DNA of 64,000 nucleotides from Streptacidiphilus sp. P02-A3a (GTDB taxonomy: Bacteria > Actinomycetota > Actinomycetes > Streptomycetales > Streptomycetaceae): assembly GCF_014084105.1 (NCBI RefSeq), contig NZ_CP048289.1:3729922-3793921 (forward strand), in the 5' to 3' direction. Below, piece by piece: positions 8,401 through 16,798 of the stretch. The stretch's first letter is position 1. Every line of letters begins with the position of its first letter. Below the pieces are notes generated by a model, which was not told the DNA's origin, made no database searches, and saw nothing but the letters and a program-made list of their open reading frames with translations. The translations under genes were made by a program, and so were the position numbers.

Positions 8401-9228
8401 ATGGACCTGAACACGGTTCTCGACGTGCGTGACGCGCGCCGTCACGAACCGTGGTGTCCGGGCGACGCCTGGCTAGGCGGCGGAACGTCCCTCTTCTCGG
8501 AGCCCCAGCCGCGGCTGCGTCGTCTGGTGGATCTGAGCAGGATGGGCTGGGAGCCGATCCAAACGCTGTCCGACGGATCGGTGGAGATCGCGGCCACGTG
8601 CACGATCACCCAGCTGTCCCGCTTCGGCCGGACGCTCGACGCGGAAGCCGCTCCTCTCTTCGAGCAGTGCTGCCGGGCCTTCCTTGCCTCGTTCAAGATC
8701 TGGAACATGGCGACCGTGGGCGGGAACCTCTGCAACGCTCTGCCCGCCGGCCCGATGATCTCGCTCACCGCGGCCCTCGACGGCGAGTGCCTGCTCCAGG
8801 CACTGGACGGCACGGTCCGGCGGGTGAAGGCCACGGACTTCGTCACCGGAGCCGGGCGCAGGGACCTCGCCGAGGGCGAGCTGCTGCGCTCCGTGACGCT
8901 GCCCGCCCGCGCGCTGGAGTGCCGTACCGCTCTGCGGCAGGCGTCCCTCCACTGTCTTGGGAGCTCCGCCGCGCTGGTCATCGGGACGCTCGATCCACGG
9001 GACCATGCCCTGGCCGTGACGATCACGGCCGCCACGCGGCGGCCGTTCCGGCTGTGGTTCCCCCTGCCGCCCGGCCGGTTGGGGCTGCGCGCGGCGATCG
9101 CCTCCGCCGTGGGGGAGCGCGACTGGTTCGACGACATCCACGGGGGGCTGCCCGAGTGGCGTCGGCACATGACCTTCCGCCTGGCCGAACAGGTCCTCGA
9201 CGAGCTCAGCCGGGAAGGTCCGCGATGA
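8401..9228 (+). CDS. Molybdenum hydroxylase FAD-binding subunit (CoxM/XdhB-like)
   Basis: 275 residues of the FAD-binding domain in molybdopterin dehydrogenases, followed by the CO-dehydrogenase flavoprotein C-terminal domain. The family pattern is visible: AWLGGGTSLF near residue 23, CTITQLSRFGRTLDAEAAPLF, and the FAD loop SFKIWNMATVGGNLCNALPA at about 98-117. The subunit passes electrons from the 2Fe-2S clusters to FAD and then to NAD or another acceptor. Its stop overlaps the start of the next gene (ATGA, 9225-9228), so the two are coupled and form one enzyme. The substrate (a purine, aldehyde or N-heterocycle) is not determined. Confidence 0.87.
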   Translation: MDLNTVLDVRDARRHEPWCPGDAWLGGGTSLFSEPQPRLRRLVDLSRMGWEPIQTLSDGSVEIAATCTITQLSRFGRTLDAEAAPLFEQCCRAFLASFKIWNMATVGGNLCNALPAGPMISLTAALDGECLLQALDGTVRRVKATDFVTGAGRRDLAEGELLRSVTLPARALECRTALRQASLHCLGSSAALVIGTLDPRDHALAVTITAATRRPFRLWFPLPPGRLGLRAAIASAVGERDWFDDIHGGLPEWRRHMTFRLAEQVLDELSREGPR

Positions 9229-12050
9229 GCTTCCGGCTCCAGGTCAACGACCGGTTCTTCGACGCCGCGCCCCGGGCCGGCCAGTGTCTGCGCACGTACC
9301 TGCGCGAGCGCGGCTGGTTCGGGGTGAAGACGGGCTGTGACACTGGGGACTGCGGGGCCTGCACGGTCCAGGTGGACGGTGAGCCGGTGCACAGTTGCCT
9401 GTACCCGGCGGTGCGCGCCGAGGGCCGCCGGGTGACGACCGTCGAGGGTCTGGCGTCCCCCGAGGGGGGACTCCACCCGGTGCAGACCGGGTTCCTTGAT
9501 GCCCAGGGCTTCCAGTGCGGCTTCTGCACCGCCGGTTTCCTGATGACGACGGCCGCGCTGGAGGCCGAGCGGGGCACGGAGCACGACGACGGCAAGCTGG
9601 ACGACCTGCCGCGAGCCTTCAAGGGCAACATCTGCCGCTGCACCGGCTACCGCGCCATCGAGGACGCCGTGCGGGGCGCGCGACACATCGAACGTCCCAG
9701 TGCGGGCAGGGCGGTTGGCAGGAGTCCTGGTGCGCCCGCCGGGCCGCAAGTGGTGACCGGTACCGCCCGATACACCTTCGACGTCGAGGTCCCCGGGGTG
9801 CTCCAGATGAAGCTGCTGCGCTCCCCGCACCCGCACGCCAGGATCGTGTCCATCGATGCCTCCGAGGCGCTTCAAGTCCCGGGTGTGCGGGCCGTGCTGA
9901 CACACAGGGACGCGCCCCAGACGCTGTACTCCTCCGCCCGCCATGAGCACCCCGGCGTGGACCCGGACGACACGCGCGTCCTCGATGACACGGTTCGCTT
10001 CGTCGGCCAGCGCGTCGCCGCCGTCGTCGCCGACAGCGAGCGCGCGGCCGAGGAGGGCTGCCGCCGCGTCGCGGTGGTGTACGACCAACTCCCCTATGTC
10101 GTCGACGCGGAGGAGGCAATGCTGCCCGGTGCTCCGGCCGTCCACGCGGGCAAGGGGCCCGAGACGCGGATCGCTCGGGTGGAGAACAACGTGGCCGGTG
10201 AGGTGCACGGCGAGATCGGCTGCGTCGAGGACGGTTTCGCCGAGGCGGACGTCGTGTACGAGGAGACCTTCCGCACGCAGCGCGTGCAGCACGCCAGCCT
10301 GGAGACGCACGGCTGCGTCGCGTACTTCGAGCCGAAGGAGGACGGCACCGGTGAGCGCCTGACGATCCGTTCCTCCACCCAGACCCCGTTCCTGACACGC
10401 CGCGCGATCTGCGCCCTGTACGGGCTGCCGGAGGACGAGGTCCGGGTGGTGGCGGGGCGCGTGGGTGGCAGCTTCGGCGGCAAACAGGAGATGCTCACCG
10501 AGGACGTCGTCACGCTGGCCGCGCTGAGGCTGCGCCGCCCGGTGAAGCTGGAGTACACGCGCGCCGAGGAGTTCCACGGGGCGACCACCCGCCACCCGTT
10601 CACCATCGGCGTCAAGATCGGCGCCCGCCGGAACGGCACGTTGACCGCGATCCAGATGCGGGTGGTAGCCAACACCGGTGCCTACGGCAACCACGGGCCC
10701 GCTGTGCTGTTCCACAGCGTCGACGAGTCGTTCGCCGTGTACCGCGCCCCGCACAAGAAGGTCGACGCGTTCTCGGTGTACACGAACGTCGTTCCAGCGG
10801 GCGCCTTCCGGGGGTACGGGCTCAGCCAGGTGACATTCGCCGTCGAGTCGGCGATGGACGAGTTGGCCCGGCGTCTCGACATGGAACCGCTGCTCCTGCG
10901 GGAGAGGAACATCATCGGCCGTGGCGAGCGGATGCTGAGCCCCATCGGCGCGGAGGAGGACTTGCGCATCGCCTCCTACGGTCTCGACCAGTGCCTGGCG
11001 GTGATCCGCAGGGCCATCGCCGAGGACCACAGCGCCGAAGAGGCACCGGAAGGATGGGTGACCGGCCAGGGCGCCGCCCTGGCGATGGTCGCCACCGGCC
11101 CGGCAGGCGGCCACTACGCCGATGCGGCCATCAGCCTGCGCTCCGACGAGACGTACGACATCGCAGTCGGCTCGACCGAGTTCGGCAACGGCACCACTAC
11201 CGTCCTCAGGCAGATCACCGCCGACGCCCTGCACACCACCGTGGACCGGATCACCATCCGTCACTCAGACACCGACCTCGTCCGCCACGACACCGGCGCG
11301 TTCGGCTCGACCGGCACGGTCGTGGCCGGCAAGGCGGTACTGCTCGCGGCGGAGAGCCTCGCCGAACGTCTGAGGAGCTTCGCGGCCCGGTGCACGGGGG
11401 TGGCCGAGAGCCTGTGCGTGCTCGGCTCCGAAGCCGTCGACTGCGCGGGTCGGACCCTCCCCCTGGAACAGCTGTACCAGGCGGCCCTCACCGCCCGCGC
11501 CCCGGACGAGATCGCGGCGCGGGGGCACTGGGCAGGCAGCCCACGTTCGGTGGCCTTCAACGCCCACTGGTTCCGGGTCGCCGTCGAACCGGACACCGGC
11601 GAGATGAGGATCCTGCGCAGCGTCCATGCCGCTGACGCCGGCCAGGTGATGAACCCCGTGCAGTGCCGAGGCCAGGTCGAGGGCGGCGTGGCCCAGGCGC
11701 TGGGGGCCACGCTCTTCGAAGACGTACGGCTCGGCAGCCGCGGCGAGGTGACCACCGAGGCCTTTCGGAGCTACCACCTGCCGCAGTACGCCGATGTGCC
11801 GTGCACGGAGGTCCACTTCATGGAGACCGACGACACGATCGGCCCGCTCGGCGCCAAGTCCATGAGTGAGAGCCCGTTCATCCCGGTAGCTCCCGCCTTC
11901 ACCAACGCCCTGCGTGACGCCACCGGCCTCCGATTCACCGAATTGCCCCTGACCCGCGACCGCGTCTGGCTGGCATGCGATCAGCATGCTCGCAGGGCGC
12001 GTGGGACCGGTCCTCGGTCCTGTTCGAGGAGGGCGCGTTCTTCGGGTTGA
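9225..12050 (+). CDS. Xanthine dehydrogenase-family 2Fe-2S / molybdopterin subunit fusion
   Basis: 941 residues joining two subunits that are usually separate. Residues 1-155 are the small iron-sulfur subunit: plant-type cluster Cys at 38, 43, 46 and 58, second cluster Cys at 98, 101, 137 and 139. After a short linker rich in Gly/Pro, residues about 170-930 are the large molybdopterin subunit, with GRVGGSFGGKQEM, the FRGYG motif (AGAFRGYGLS), and a C-terminal GAKSMSESPF whose Glu aligns with the catalytic Glu of xanthine dehydrogenases. The start is fixed by the 4-bp overlap with the FAD gene. Together the two genes encode a complete hydroxylase. No molybdenum cofactor maturation (XdhC-like) gene is present nearby. 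Confidence 0.87.
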   Translation: MSFRLQVNDRFFDAAPRAGQCLRTYLRERGWFGVKTGCDTGDCGACTVQVDGEPVHSCLYPAVRAEGRRVTTVEGLASPEGGLHPVQTGFLDAQGFQCGFCTAGFLMTTAALEAERGTEHDDGKLDDLPRAFKGNICRCTGYRAIEDAVRGARHIERPSAGRAVGRSPGAPAGPQVVTGTARYTFDVEVPGVLQMKLLRSPHPHARIVSIDASEALQVPGVRAVLTHRDAPQTLYSSARHEHPGVDPDDTRVLDDTVRFVGQRVAAVVADSERAAEEGCRRVAVVYDQLPYVVDAEEAMLPGAPAVHAGKGPETRIARVENNVAGEVHGEIGCVEDGFAEADVVYEETFRTQRVQHASLETHGCVAYFEPKEDGTGERLTIRSSTQTPFLTRRAICALYGLPEDEVRVVAGRVGGSFGGKQEMLTEDVVTLAALRLRRPVKLEYTRAEEFHGATTRHPFTIGVKIGARRNGTLTAIQMRVVANTGAYGNHGPAVLFHSVDESFAVYRAPHKKVDAFSVYTNVVPAGAFRGYGLSQVTFAVESAMDELARRLDMEPLLLRERNIIGRGERMLSPIGAEEDLRIASYGLDQCLAVIRRAIAEDHSAEEAPEGWVTGQGAALAMVATGPAGGHYADAAISLRSDETYDIAVGSTEFGNGTTTVLRQITADALHTTVDRITIRHSDTDLVRHDTGAFGSTGTVVAGKAVLLAAESLAERLRSFAARCTGVAESLCVLGSEAVDCAGRTLPLEQLYQAALTARAPDEIAARGHWAGSPRSVAFNAHWFRVAVEPDTGEMRILRSVHAADAGQVMNPVQCRGQVEGGVAQALGATLFEDVRLGSRGEVTTEAFRSYHLPQYADVPCTEVHFMETDDTIGPLGAKSMSESPFIPVAPAFTNALRDATGLRFTELPLTRDRVWLACDQHARRARGTGPRSCSRRARSSG

Positions 12051-12169
12051 GCCCCGGGTATCGATGTGGCGTCGCCACCGGCCGCTGTCACAGCATGCGA
12101 TGATGCGTATACGGATGGTAGCCATGGGCTCCGCCCGTCGACAGCAACTTCCCTGAGAGAAGAGGTCAG

Positions 12170-12679
12170 ATGTCCCGCAAGGCGATCCTCGTTGGTGTTG
12201 CAGCGCTTACCTTCGGCGCTGGACTGATCCCGCTCGCCACCGCCACCACGGCGGAGGCGACCTCACGCGCCACGCGAGCTGCCACGGGCTACTGCCTCGA
12301 CAGTGGTGGCGACAGTTCGCAGAGCCGTGTGCCTGCCTACCTCTTCCGTGACTGTTCCAGTACTTCGGGCAACCTGAAGTGGGTCGTCACCGACGGTCAG
12401 ATCAAGAACGTGGCCACGGGCTACTGCCTTGACAGTGGTGGCGACAGTTCGCAGAGCCGTGTGCCTGCCTACCTCTTCCGTGACTGTTCCAGTACTTCGG
12501 GCAACCTGAAGTGGGTCGTCACCGACGGTCAGATCAAGAACGTGGCCACGGGCTACTGCCTTGACAGTGGTGGCGACAGTTCGCAGAGCCGTGTGCCCGC
12601 CTACCTCTTCCGTGACTGTTCCAGTACCTCGGAGAACCTGAAGTGGGTCATCACCGACGGTCAGATCAAGAACCGCTGA
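12170..12679 (+). CDS. Secreted triple-repeat beta-trefoil lectin-like protein
   Basis: 169 residues: a signal peptide (RKAILVGVAALTFGAGLIP, cleavage about residue 30), a short linker, then three tandem 44-residue units beginning ATGYCLDSGGDSSQSRVPAY and ending DGQIKN. Units 1 and 2 are identical in protein. Unit 3 differs by G to E and V to I, plus the final residue. Each unit has one YCLD and one RDC cysteine and a NLKW that takes the place of the QxW motif, as in one lobe of a ricin-B/CBM13 domain. Three lobes make a full beta-trefoil, so the mature protein should be one compact, nearly three-fold-symmetric lectin with three equal sugar sites. Sugar binding is inferred. It immediately precedes the lectin-enzyme island and has a strong terminator. 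Confidence 0.75.
   Translation: MSRKAILVGVAALTFGAGLIPLATATTAEATSRATRAATGYCLDSGGDSSQSRVPAYLFRDCSSTSGNLKWVVTDGQIKNVATGYCLDSGGDSSQSRVPAYLFRDCSSTSGNLKWVVTDGQIKNVATGYCLDSGGDSSQSRVPAYLFRDCSSTSENLKWVITDGQIKNR
12281..12676 (+). repeat. Three 132-bp tandem direct repeats inside the lectin-like gene
   Basis: Units at 12281-12412, 12413-12544 and 12545-12676 differ at only a few bases, for example CTCGAC/CTTGAC at the start and AGTACTTCGGGC/AGTACCTCGGAG near the end of unit 3. The near-identity at silent positions points to recent amplification or ongoing homogenisation. Confidence 0.92.
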
Positions 12680-12708
12680 GCGGGAGCCCGAGCTGACGGG
12701 CGGGCATC

Positions 12709-12750
12709 GCCCGTCCCGCTGCCCACACAGGTGCGGGCAGCGGGACGGGC
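12709..12750 (+). terminator. 16-bp perfect-stem terminator
   Basis: GCCCGTCCCGCTGCCC (12709-12724) pairs exactly with 12735-12750 across a 10-nt loop, 30 bp after the stop of the triple-repeat gene. It also lies 178 bp beyond the stop of the convergent GH92 gene. Confidence 0.8.
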
Positions 12751-12927
12751 CGCTGTGTTGAGGCGAGGGAGTGCCGCCTCGGATGCTCCCAACGAAACGT
12801 GGACGCATTCGCCACGGCGTCCGCCGTGGTCCCGAGCGTAGCCGCACGCCACCGGCTCGGCACCGGCGACAACATCGACCACCATCACACGGGAGTCTGG
12901 GGCCAGGACGGGCTGTGATCCGATCAG

Positions 12928-15900
12928 CTACGACGAGGCGGGCGGGTTCCACTCCTGGTTGGTGCCGCCGTTGCAGGTCCAGATGTCGAGTTGAGTGCCG
13001 TTGGTGGTGTTGAAGCCGGGGTCGTCCAGGCACTTGCCGGTGGCCGGGTTGACCAGTGTGCCGTCGTCGGCCTGCCATTGCTGGTTGGTGCCGCCGTTGC
13101 AGGTCCACAGTTCGGCCAGGGTGCCGTTGGCGGTCCCGGCACCGGTGATGTCCAGGCACAGACCGTTCGCCTGCAGTGTGCCCCCGGTGAAGGTCCACTG
13201 CTGGGCGGCGGAACCGTTGCAGTCCCAGATGTCCACGACCGCGCCCGGGGTGGTGGAGGCGGTGAAGTCGTCAGCGCACTTGCTGCTGTTGACCCCGGAG
13301 GTGATCGGACCGGCCGTCGGCGTGGTTCCGCCGCCTCCGGCGCTGAAGCCGATGGCGAAGACGTGCAGCGCGCCGGTGTTGACGTTCGAGGGCAGTCTGA
13401 CGTCGGCGACGGTCTTCCCCGCGGTCAGGGTGACCGGGGCGCTGGCGAAGAGGAAGGTCCTGACGTTGTCGGAGGTGCTGCCGGCCTGGTTGCGGTAGAC
13501 CAGGGTCGCTGCGACGGTGCTGCCGGACAGGGCGGTCGCCGAGCCGCCGTTGAGGGTCCAGTCGGAGAAGGCCAGCGGAACCGACTGGGTGGTCCCGTCG
13601 GTGAAGGTGACGGTCGCGGTCCCGGAGGAGGGGCCGTTGCTCGCCGACCCCAGGAAGGAGATCGACCCCGAACCGGAGGCCGCGACGCTCTGGCCGTTGG
13701 CCAGGTAGTTGTCGGGTTGCCCGGCGGCCACGTTCGGCCAGGTGAAGGACGTTCCGCCGACGCTGACCGTGCTCCCCGGGGTGACGCCCGCGTTGGACAG
13801 TGCGGTGGCGGAGTAGCTCCAGCCGCCGCCGTCGAAGTTCGCCGAGGAGGAGGCGGAGTCGGCGGAGATCCCGATGTCCGTGTACGTGGGGTTGCCCGGG
13901 TAGGAGGGCGGTGCGGCCGAGGCGGCCGAGGCCCAGGAGGTGTTGGCGGTGGTCCCCAGGGTGAAGCCGAGGGTGCCGCCGCCGCTGATCGCCCCGGCCG
14001 GGGCGTAGGCGTTGTTCCAGGCCGCGCCGTTCCAGGTGGCGGACTGTACGTAGGGGGCGTTGTCGGCCGCGCCGGCGCCGTTGACGGTCAGGGCGCTGCC
14101 GGAGGGCAGGGTGATCACGGCCTGGGTGAACAGCGGCGAGCCGAGTGCCAGGTCGGCGGTGCCGGGGGTCTCCGGGTAGAGGCCGAGTGCGGACCACACG
14201 TACCAGGAGCTCATCTCGCCGAGGTCGTCGTTGCCGGCCAGGCCGCCGGGGGTGTCGGTCCAGATCTGGTCCTGGACCTGCCGGACGATGTTCTGGGTCT
14301 TGTACGGCTGGCCCACGTAGTCGTACTGCCAGGGGATGTCGAGGCTGGGCTCGTTGCCCAGGTCGGTGTAGCCGTTGCCGCCGGTGAGCGAGGACAGGTC
14401 GGTGTCCAGGAAGCTCGCCAGCGCGCTGTTGCCGCCCATGGCGGTGGCCAGGCCGTGGACGTTGAACGGGACCATCGGTGTGTACTGCCAGGAGTCGCCC
14501 TCAACGAAGTTGTCGCCCGAGGTGGGCGAGAACCCGCTGGTCCACGGACCCGCCTGGTCGCGCGGCTGGATGAAGCCGCTGCTGTAGTCGAAGAGGTTGT
14601 GCCAGTCCTGGGCGCGGTTGGCGAAGGCGGTCTGGTCCGCGGTGTCACCGAGCGAACCGGCCAGGGCGGAGATCGCGAAGTCGGCGGAGTCGTACTCCAG
14701 GGTGGTGGAGGCCGGGCCGTAGAAGTTGCAGCAGCCGTAACTGCCGTCACTGGGCAGGTAGCCCAGCTGCTCCAGGTAGTTGAGGCCGGGGCGGTTGTTG
14801 TTGGTTGTGGTGGCCTCGGCGACCATGTCGGTCAGAGCGGTGGCGCTGTCGAAGTCGGTCGCTCCGAAGGCGTGGTAGTCGGCGAGGATCTCGTCGGCGG
14901 GGTCGCCGACCATGACGTAGCTTTCGCCGTTGTCCTCGGACCACTTGGGGAACTGGCCGGTCTGGACGTAGTCGTCGACCATGGACTGTGCGGTGTCGGA
15001 GGCGGCCTGCGGGTCGACCAGGGCTTCCAGTTGGGCCTGCGAGCGGTAGATGTCCCAGCCGGAGTAGTTGGCGTAGGCGGCGCTGTGGCCGGAGTCGACG
15101 GTGTGGGTCTTCCCGTCGAAGCCGTAGTACTGGCCGTCGGTGTCGCTGATGACGTTGGGGTGCAGCAGCGAGTGGTAGAGCGCGGTGTAGAAGACGGCCT
15201 GCTGGGAGGCTGTCCCGCCGGAGGTGGCGACTCGGCCGAGCACCGTGTTCCAGTTGCCGAGCGCGGCGCTCTGGGTGGCGGCGAAGTTCCAACCGGGGTT
15301 CTCAGCGGTGCGGTTGGCCACGGCGTTGGTGACGGAGACGTAGGAGATTCCGACCTTGGCCTGGACGACCGGGTTGCTGGTGGTGTTGAAGGTGACGTAT
15401 CCGTCGTCGGCCGCGGTCCGCGGGGTGACGGCCTTGGCGGTACGGGGCTGCGCGCCGTGCAGGGTCGGCTTGTTCTTCGGCTCGGCCGCACCGGACGTGG
15501 CGGTCGTCGCGGGGGAGGAGGCGGTCGCGGTGGTCTTGACGGCAGCTGTGCCATTGGTGCTGAAGGGCTGGTCGAAGACCATGTCGAAGTACACGGTGTA
15601 GCTGTTGCCCGCACCGCAGAACTGGCCGCTGGTGACCTGGCCGCTGACCTCGGTGCTGCTGACGATGTTGAACTGGGTCTTGGAGTCGCCGTTCTGACTG
15701 CCCGCCAGTTTGAAGATCAGGTTGGCCTGGGTGGTGGACGGGAAGGTGAACCGGGCCATCCCGCTGCGGGTGGTGGCGGCGAGCTCGGTCTTCACGCCGT
15801 TGTTGAGTGAGACGGTGTACGAGCCGGGCGTCGCCGACTCGTTGGCGTGCGAGAAGGCATCCGTGGCGCTGGTGCTCACCGCGCCCACGGTCGGCAGCAC

Positions 15901-16281
15901 GGGGATGTCACCGGCCGCGCCACAGCCGGGGCCGGAGATGTGCGTGAGGCTGAAGCCGGTGATGGACGAGTCGTTGTACTCGTAGCCGCCACCGTCAGGG
16001 CGGGAGGGAGTGTCGGGACTCCACTGGACCATGCCGAACGGCACGTCCGCGCCCGGGAAGTCGTCCGCCTGGTTGGAGGTGCCGATGAACGGATTCACCA
16101 GCGAGGCGGGAGAGGTGACCAGCGCCGCCGCCTTCGCGCGTGATGCTGCGGCGGGCGGGCTGACCTGCTGCGGGGTCGCGGCAAGGGCAAGCCCTTCCCC
16201 TGCCCCGCAACCGACGAGGGCACCTGCAGCGAGTAACGCAACCAGCGTGTGTTGAAGCCCTCGCAAGGGTGGTCGTGGCAT
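12928..16281 (-). CDS. GH92 alpha-mannosidase with C-terminal ricin-B lectin domain
   Basis: 1117 residues from ATG 16281, preceded by GGAGAGAGC. The N-terminus is a secretion signal ending ALVGC, which also fits a lipoprotein box, so the enzyme may be lipid-anchored. The GH92 domain spans about 60-780: NPFIGTSNQADDFPGADVPF, the acid-containing EGDSWQYTPMVPF (about 594), and GNDDLGEMSSWYVWSALGLY (about 682). GH92 enzymes are calcium-dependent exo-alpha-mannosidases, often alpha-1,2, acting on yeast mannan and N-glycans. A beta-sandwich module (about 790-980) follows, then a ricin-B domain (about 990-1115) with three QxW-type repeats. A 12-bp palindrome immediately upstream is a likely operator. 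It is divergent from the first GH59 gene. Confidence 0.9.
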   Translation of the reverse strand: MPRPPLRGLQHTLVALLAAGALVGCGAGEGLALAATPQQVSPPAAASRAKAAALVTSPASLVNPFIGTSNQADDFPGADVPFGMVQWSPDTPSRPDGGGYEYNDSSITGFSLTHISGPGCGAAGDIPVLPTVGAVSTSATDAFSHANESATPGSYTVSLNNGVKTELAATTRSGMARFTFPSTTQANLIFKLAGSQNGDSKTQFNIVSSTEVSGQVTSGQFCGAGNSYTVYFDMVFDQPFSTNGTAAVKTTATASSPATTATSGAAEPKNKPTLHGAQPRTAKAVTPRTAADDGYVTFNTTSNPVVQAKVGISYVSVTNAVANRTAENPGWNFAATQSAALGNWNTVLGRVATSGGTASQQAVFYTALYHSLLHPNVISDTDGQYYGFDGKTHTVDSGHSAAYANYSGWDIYRSQAQLEALVDPQAASDTAQSMVDDYVQTGQFPKWSEDNGESYVMVGDPADEILADYHAFGATDFDSATALTDMVAEATTTNNNRPGLNYLEQLGYLPSDGSYGCCNFYGPASTTLEYDSADFAISALAGSLGDTADQTAFANRAQDWHNLFDYSSGFIQPRDQAGPWTSGFSPTSGDNFVEGDSWQYTPMVPFNVHGLATAMGGNSALASFLDTDLSSLTGGNGYTDLGNEPSLDIPWQYDYVGQPYKTQNIVRQVQDQIWTDTPGGLAGNDDLGEMSSWYVWSALGLYPETPGTADLALGSPLFTQAVITLPSGSALTVNGAGAADNAPYVQSATWNGAAWNNAYAPAGAISGGGTLGFTLGTTANTSWASAASAAPPSYPGNPTYTDIGISADSASSSANFDGGGWSYSATALSNAGVTPGSTVSVGGTSFTWPNVAAGQPDNYLANGQSVAASGSGSISFLGSASNGPSSGTATVTFTDGTTQSVPLAFSDWTLNGGSATALSGSTVAATLVYRNQAGSTSDNVRTFLFASAPVTLTAGKTVADVRLPSNVNTGALHVFAIGFSAGGGGTTPTAGPITSGVNSSKCADDFTASTTPGAVVDIWDCNGSAAQQWTFTGGTLQANGLCLDITGAGTANGTLAELWTCNGGTNQQWQADDGTLVNPATGKCLDDPGFNTTNGTQLDIWTCNGGTNQEWNPPASS

Positions 16282-16798
16282 TTGCTCTCTCCAATCGGTA
16301 TGACAACGTTGTCTATCCGGCGAACACGGCAACAACGTCGTTCCGGTGGTGCGGTCTGTCAAGCCCGTTGAGGCCTGTCTGAGGTGGCGAGCCGGGCATC
16401 CCCGTCGGTGCCGCTCCCGGGTGTCCGGCTCAAAGCGTTCCATCAGGATCAAACATCTCAAGCTCCCGTGATCGGCTGTCAGAAACCGCAGGGGCTGGGA
16501 CGAGAGAACTGGCTGTCCGAGGATCCGATCCATGGACGACACCATGTCACCACTTCAGCGGCCCAGTTGTCGATGGCCCCGCCAGTTCGGGCCAGTTGAC
16601 ACTGCCTCGCGTGGAGGTGGGAGGGGTGCCTTTCGTTGCGCAGGGCATTGACAGGGCCTGACTCCAGTGTCTCAATAGCCAACAGTTACCAACATATTCT
16701 ATCTGGCCAAGGCTGTCAGGGCCATGGCATCCCGGATACGCGGCACGGTCCGCGCAGCAGGTCCGCCCACACCCACCACGCCAAGGGAACGCCAACTC
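16282..16798. other. Divergent intergenic region between GH92 and the split GH59 gene
   Basis: 517 bp without a supportable gene. It holds the palindromes at 16302-16343. It also has a possible promoter TTGACA at 16648-16653 facing right, about 145 bp before the GH59 start, with no clean -10 match. The stretch around 16680-16710 is notably AT-rich for this genome. Confidence 0.5.
16302..16343. promoter_or_regulatory. LacI-type palindromic operator(s) upstream of GH92
   Basis: GACAACGTTGTC at 16302-16313 is a perfect 12-bp palindrome with a central CG, the shape of LacI/GalR-family operators. A degenerate copy, AACAACGTCGTT, follows at about 16331-16342. They lie 21 and 50 bp upstream of the GH92 start, where a repressor would block transcription. 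The regulator is not in this window. Confidence 0.6.

Noticed and set aside
12170-12679. Triple repeat as an assembly artefact
   Set aside because: The units are not wholly identical: unit 3 has distinct changes and each unit ends in frame, so the array is probably real, though long reads would settle the copy number.
13000-15810. Very long plus-strand open frame opposite the GH92 gene
   Set aside because: It is a mirror of a real GC-rich gene: composition is Gly/Val/Arg-rich with no motif, while the minus strand encodes a complete GH92 with catalytic motifs.
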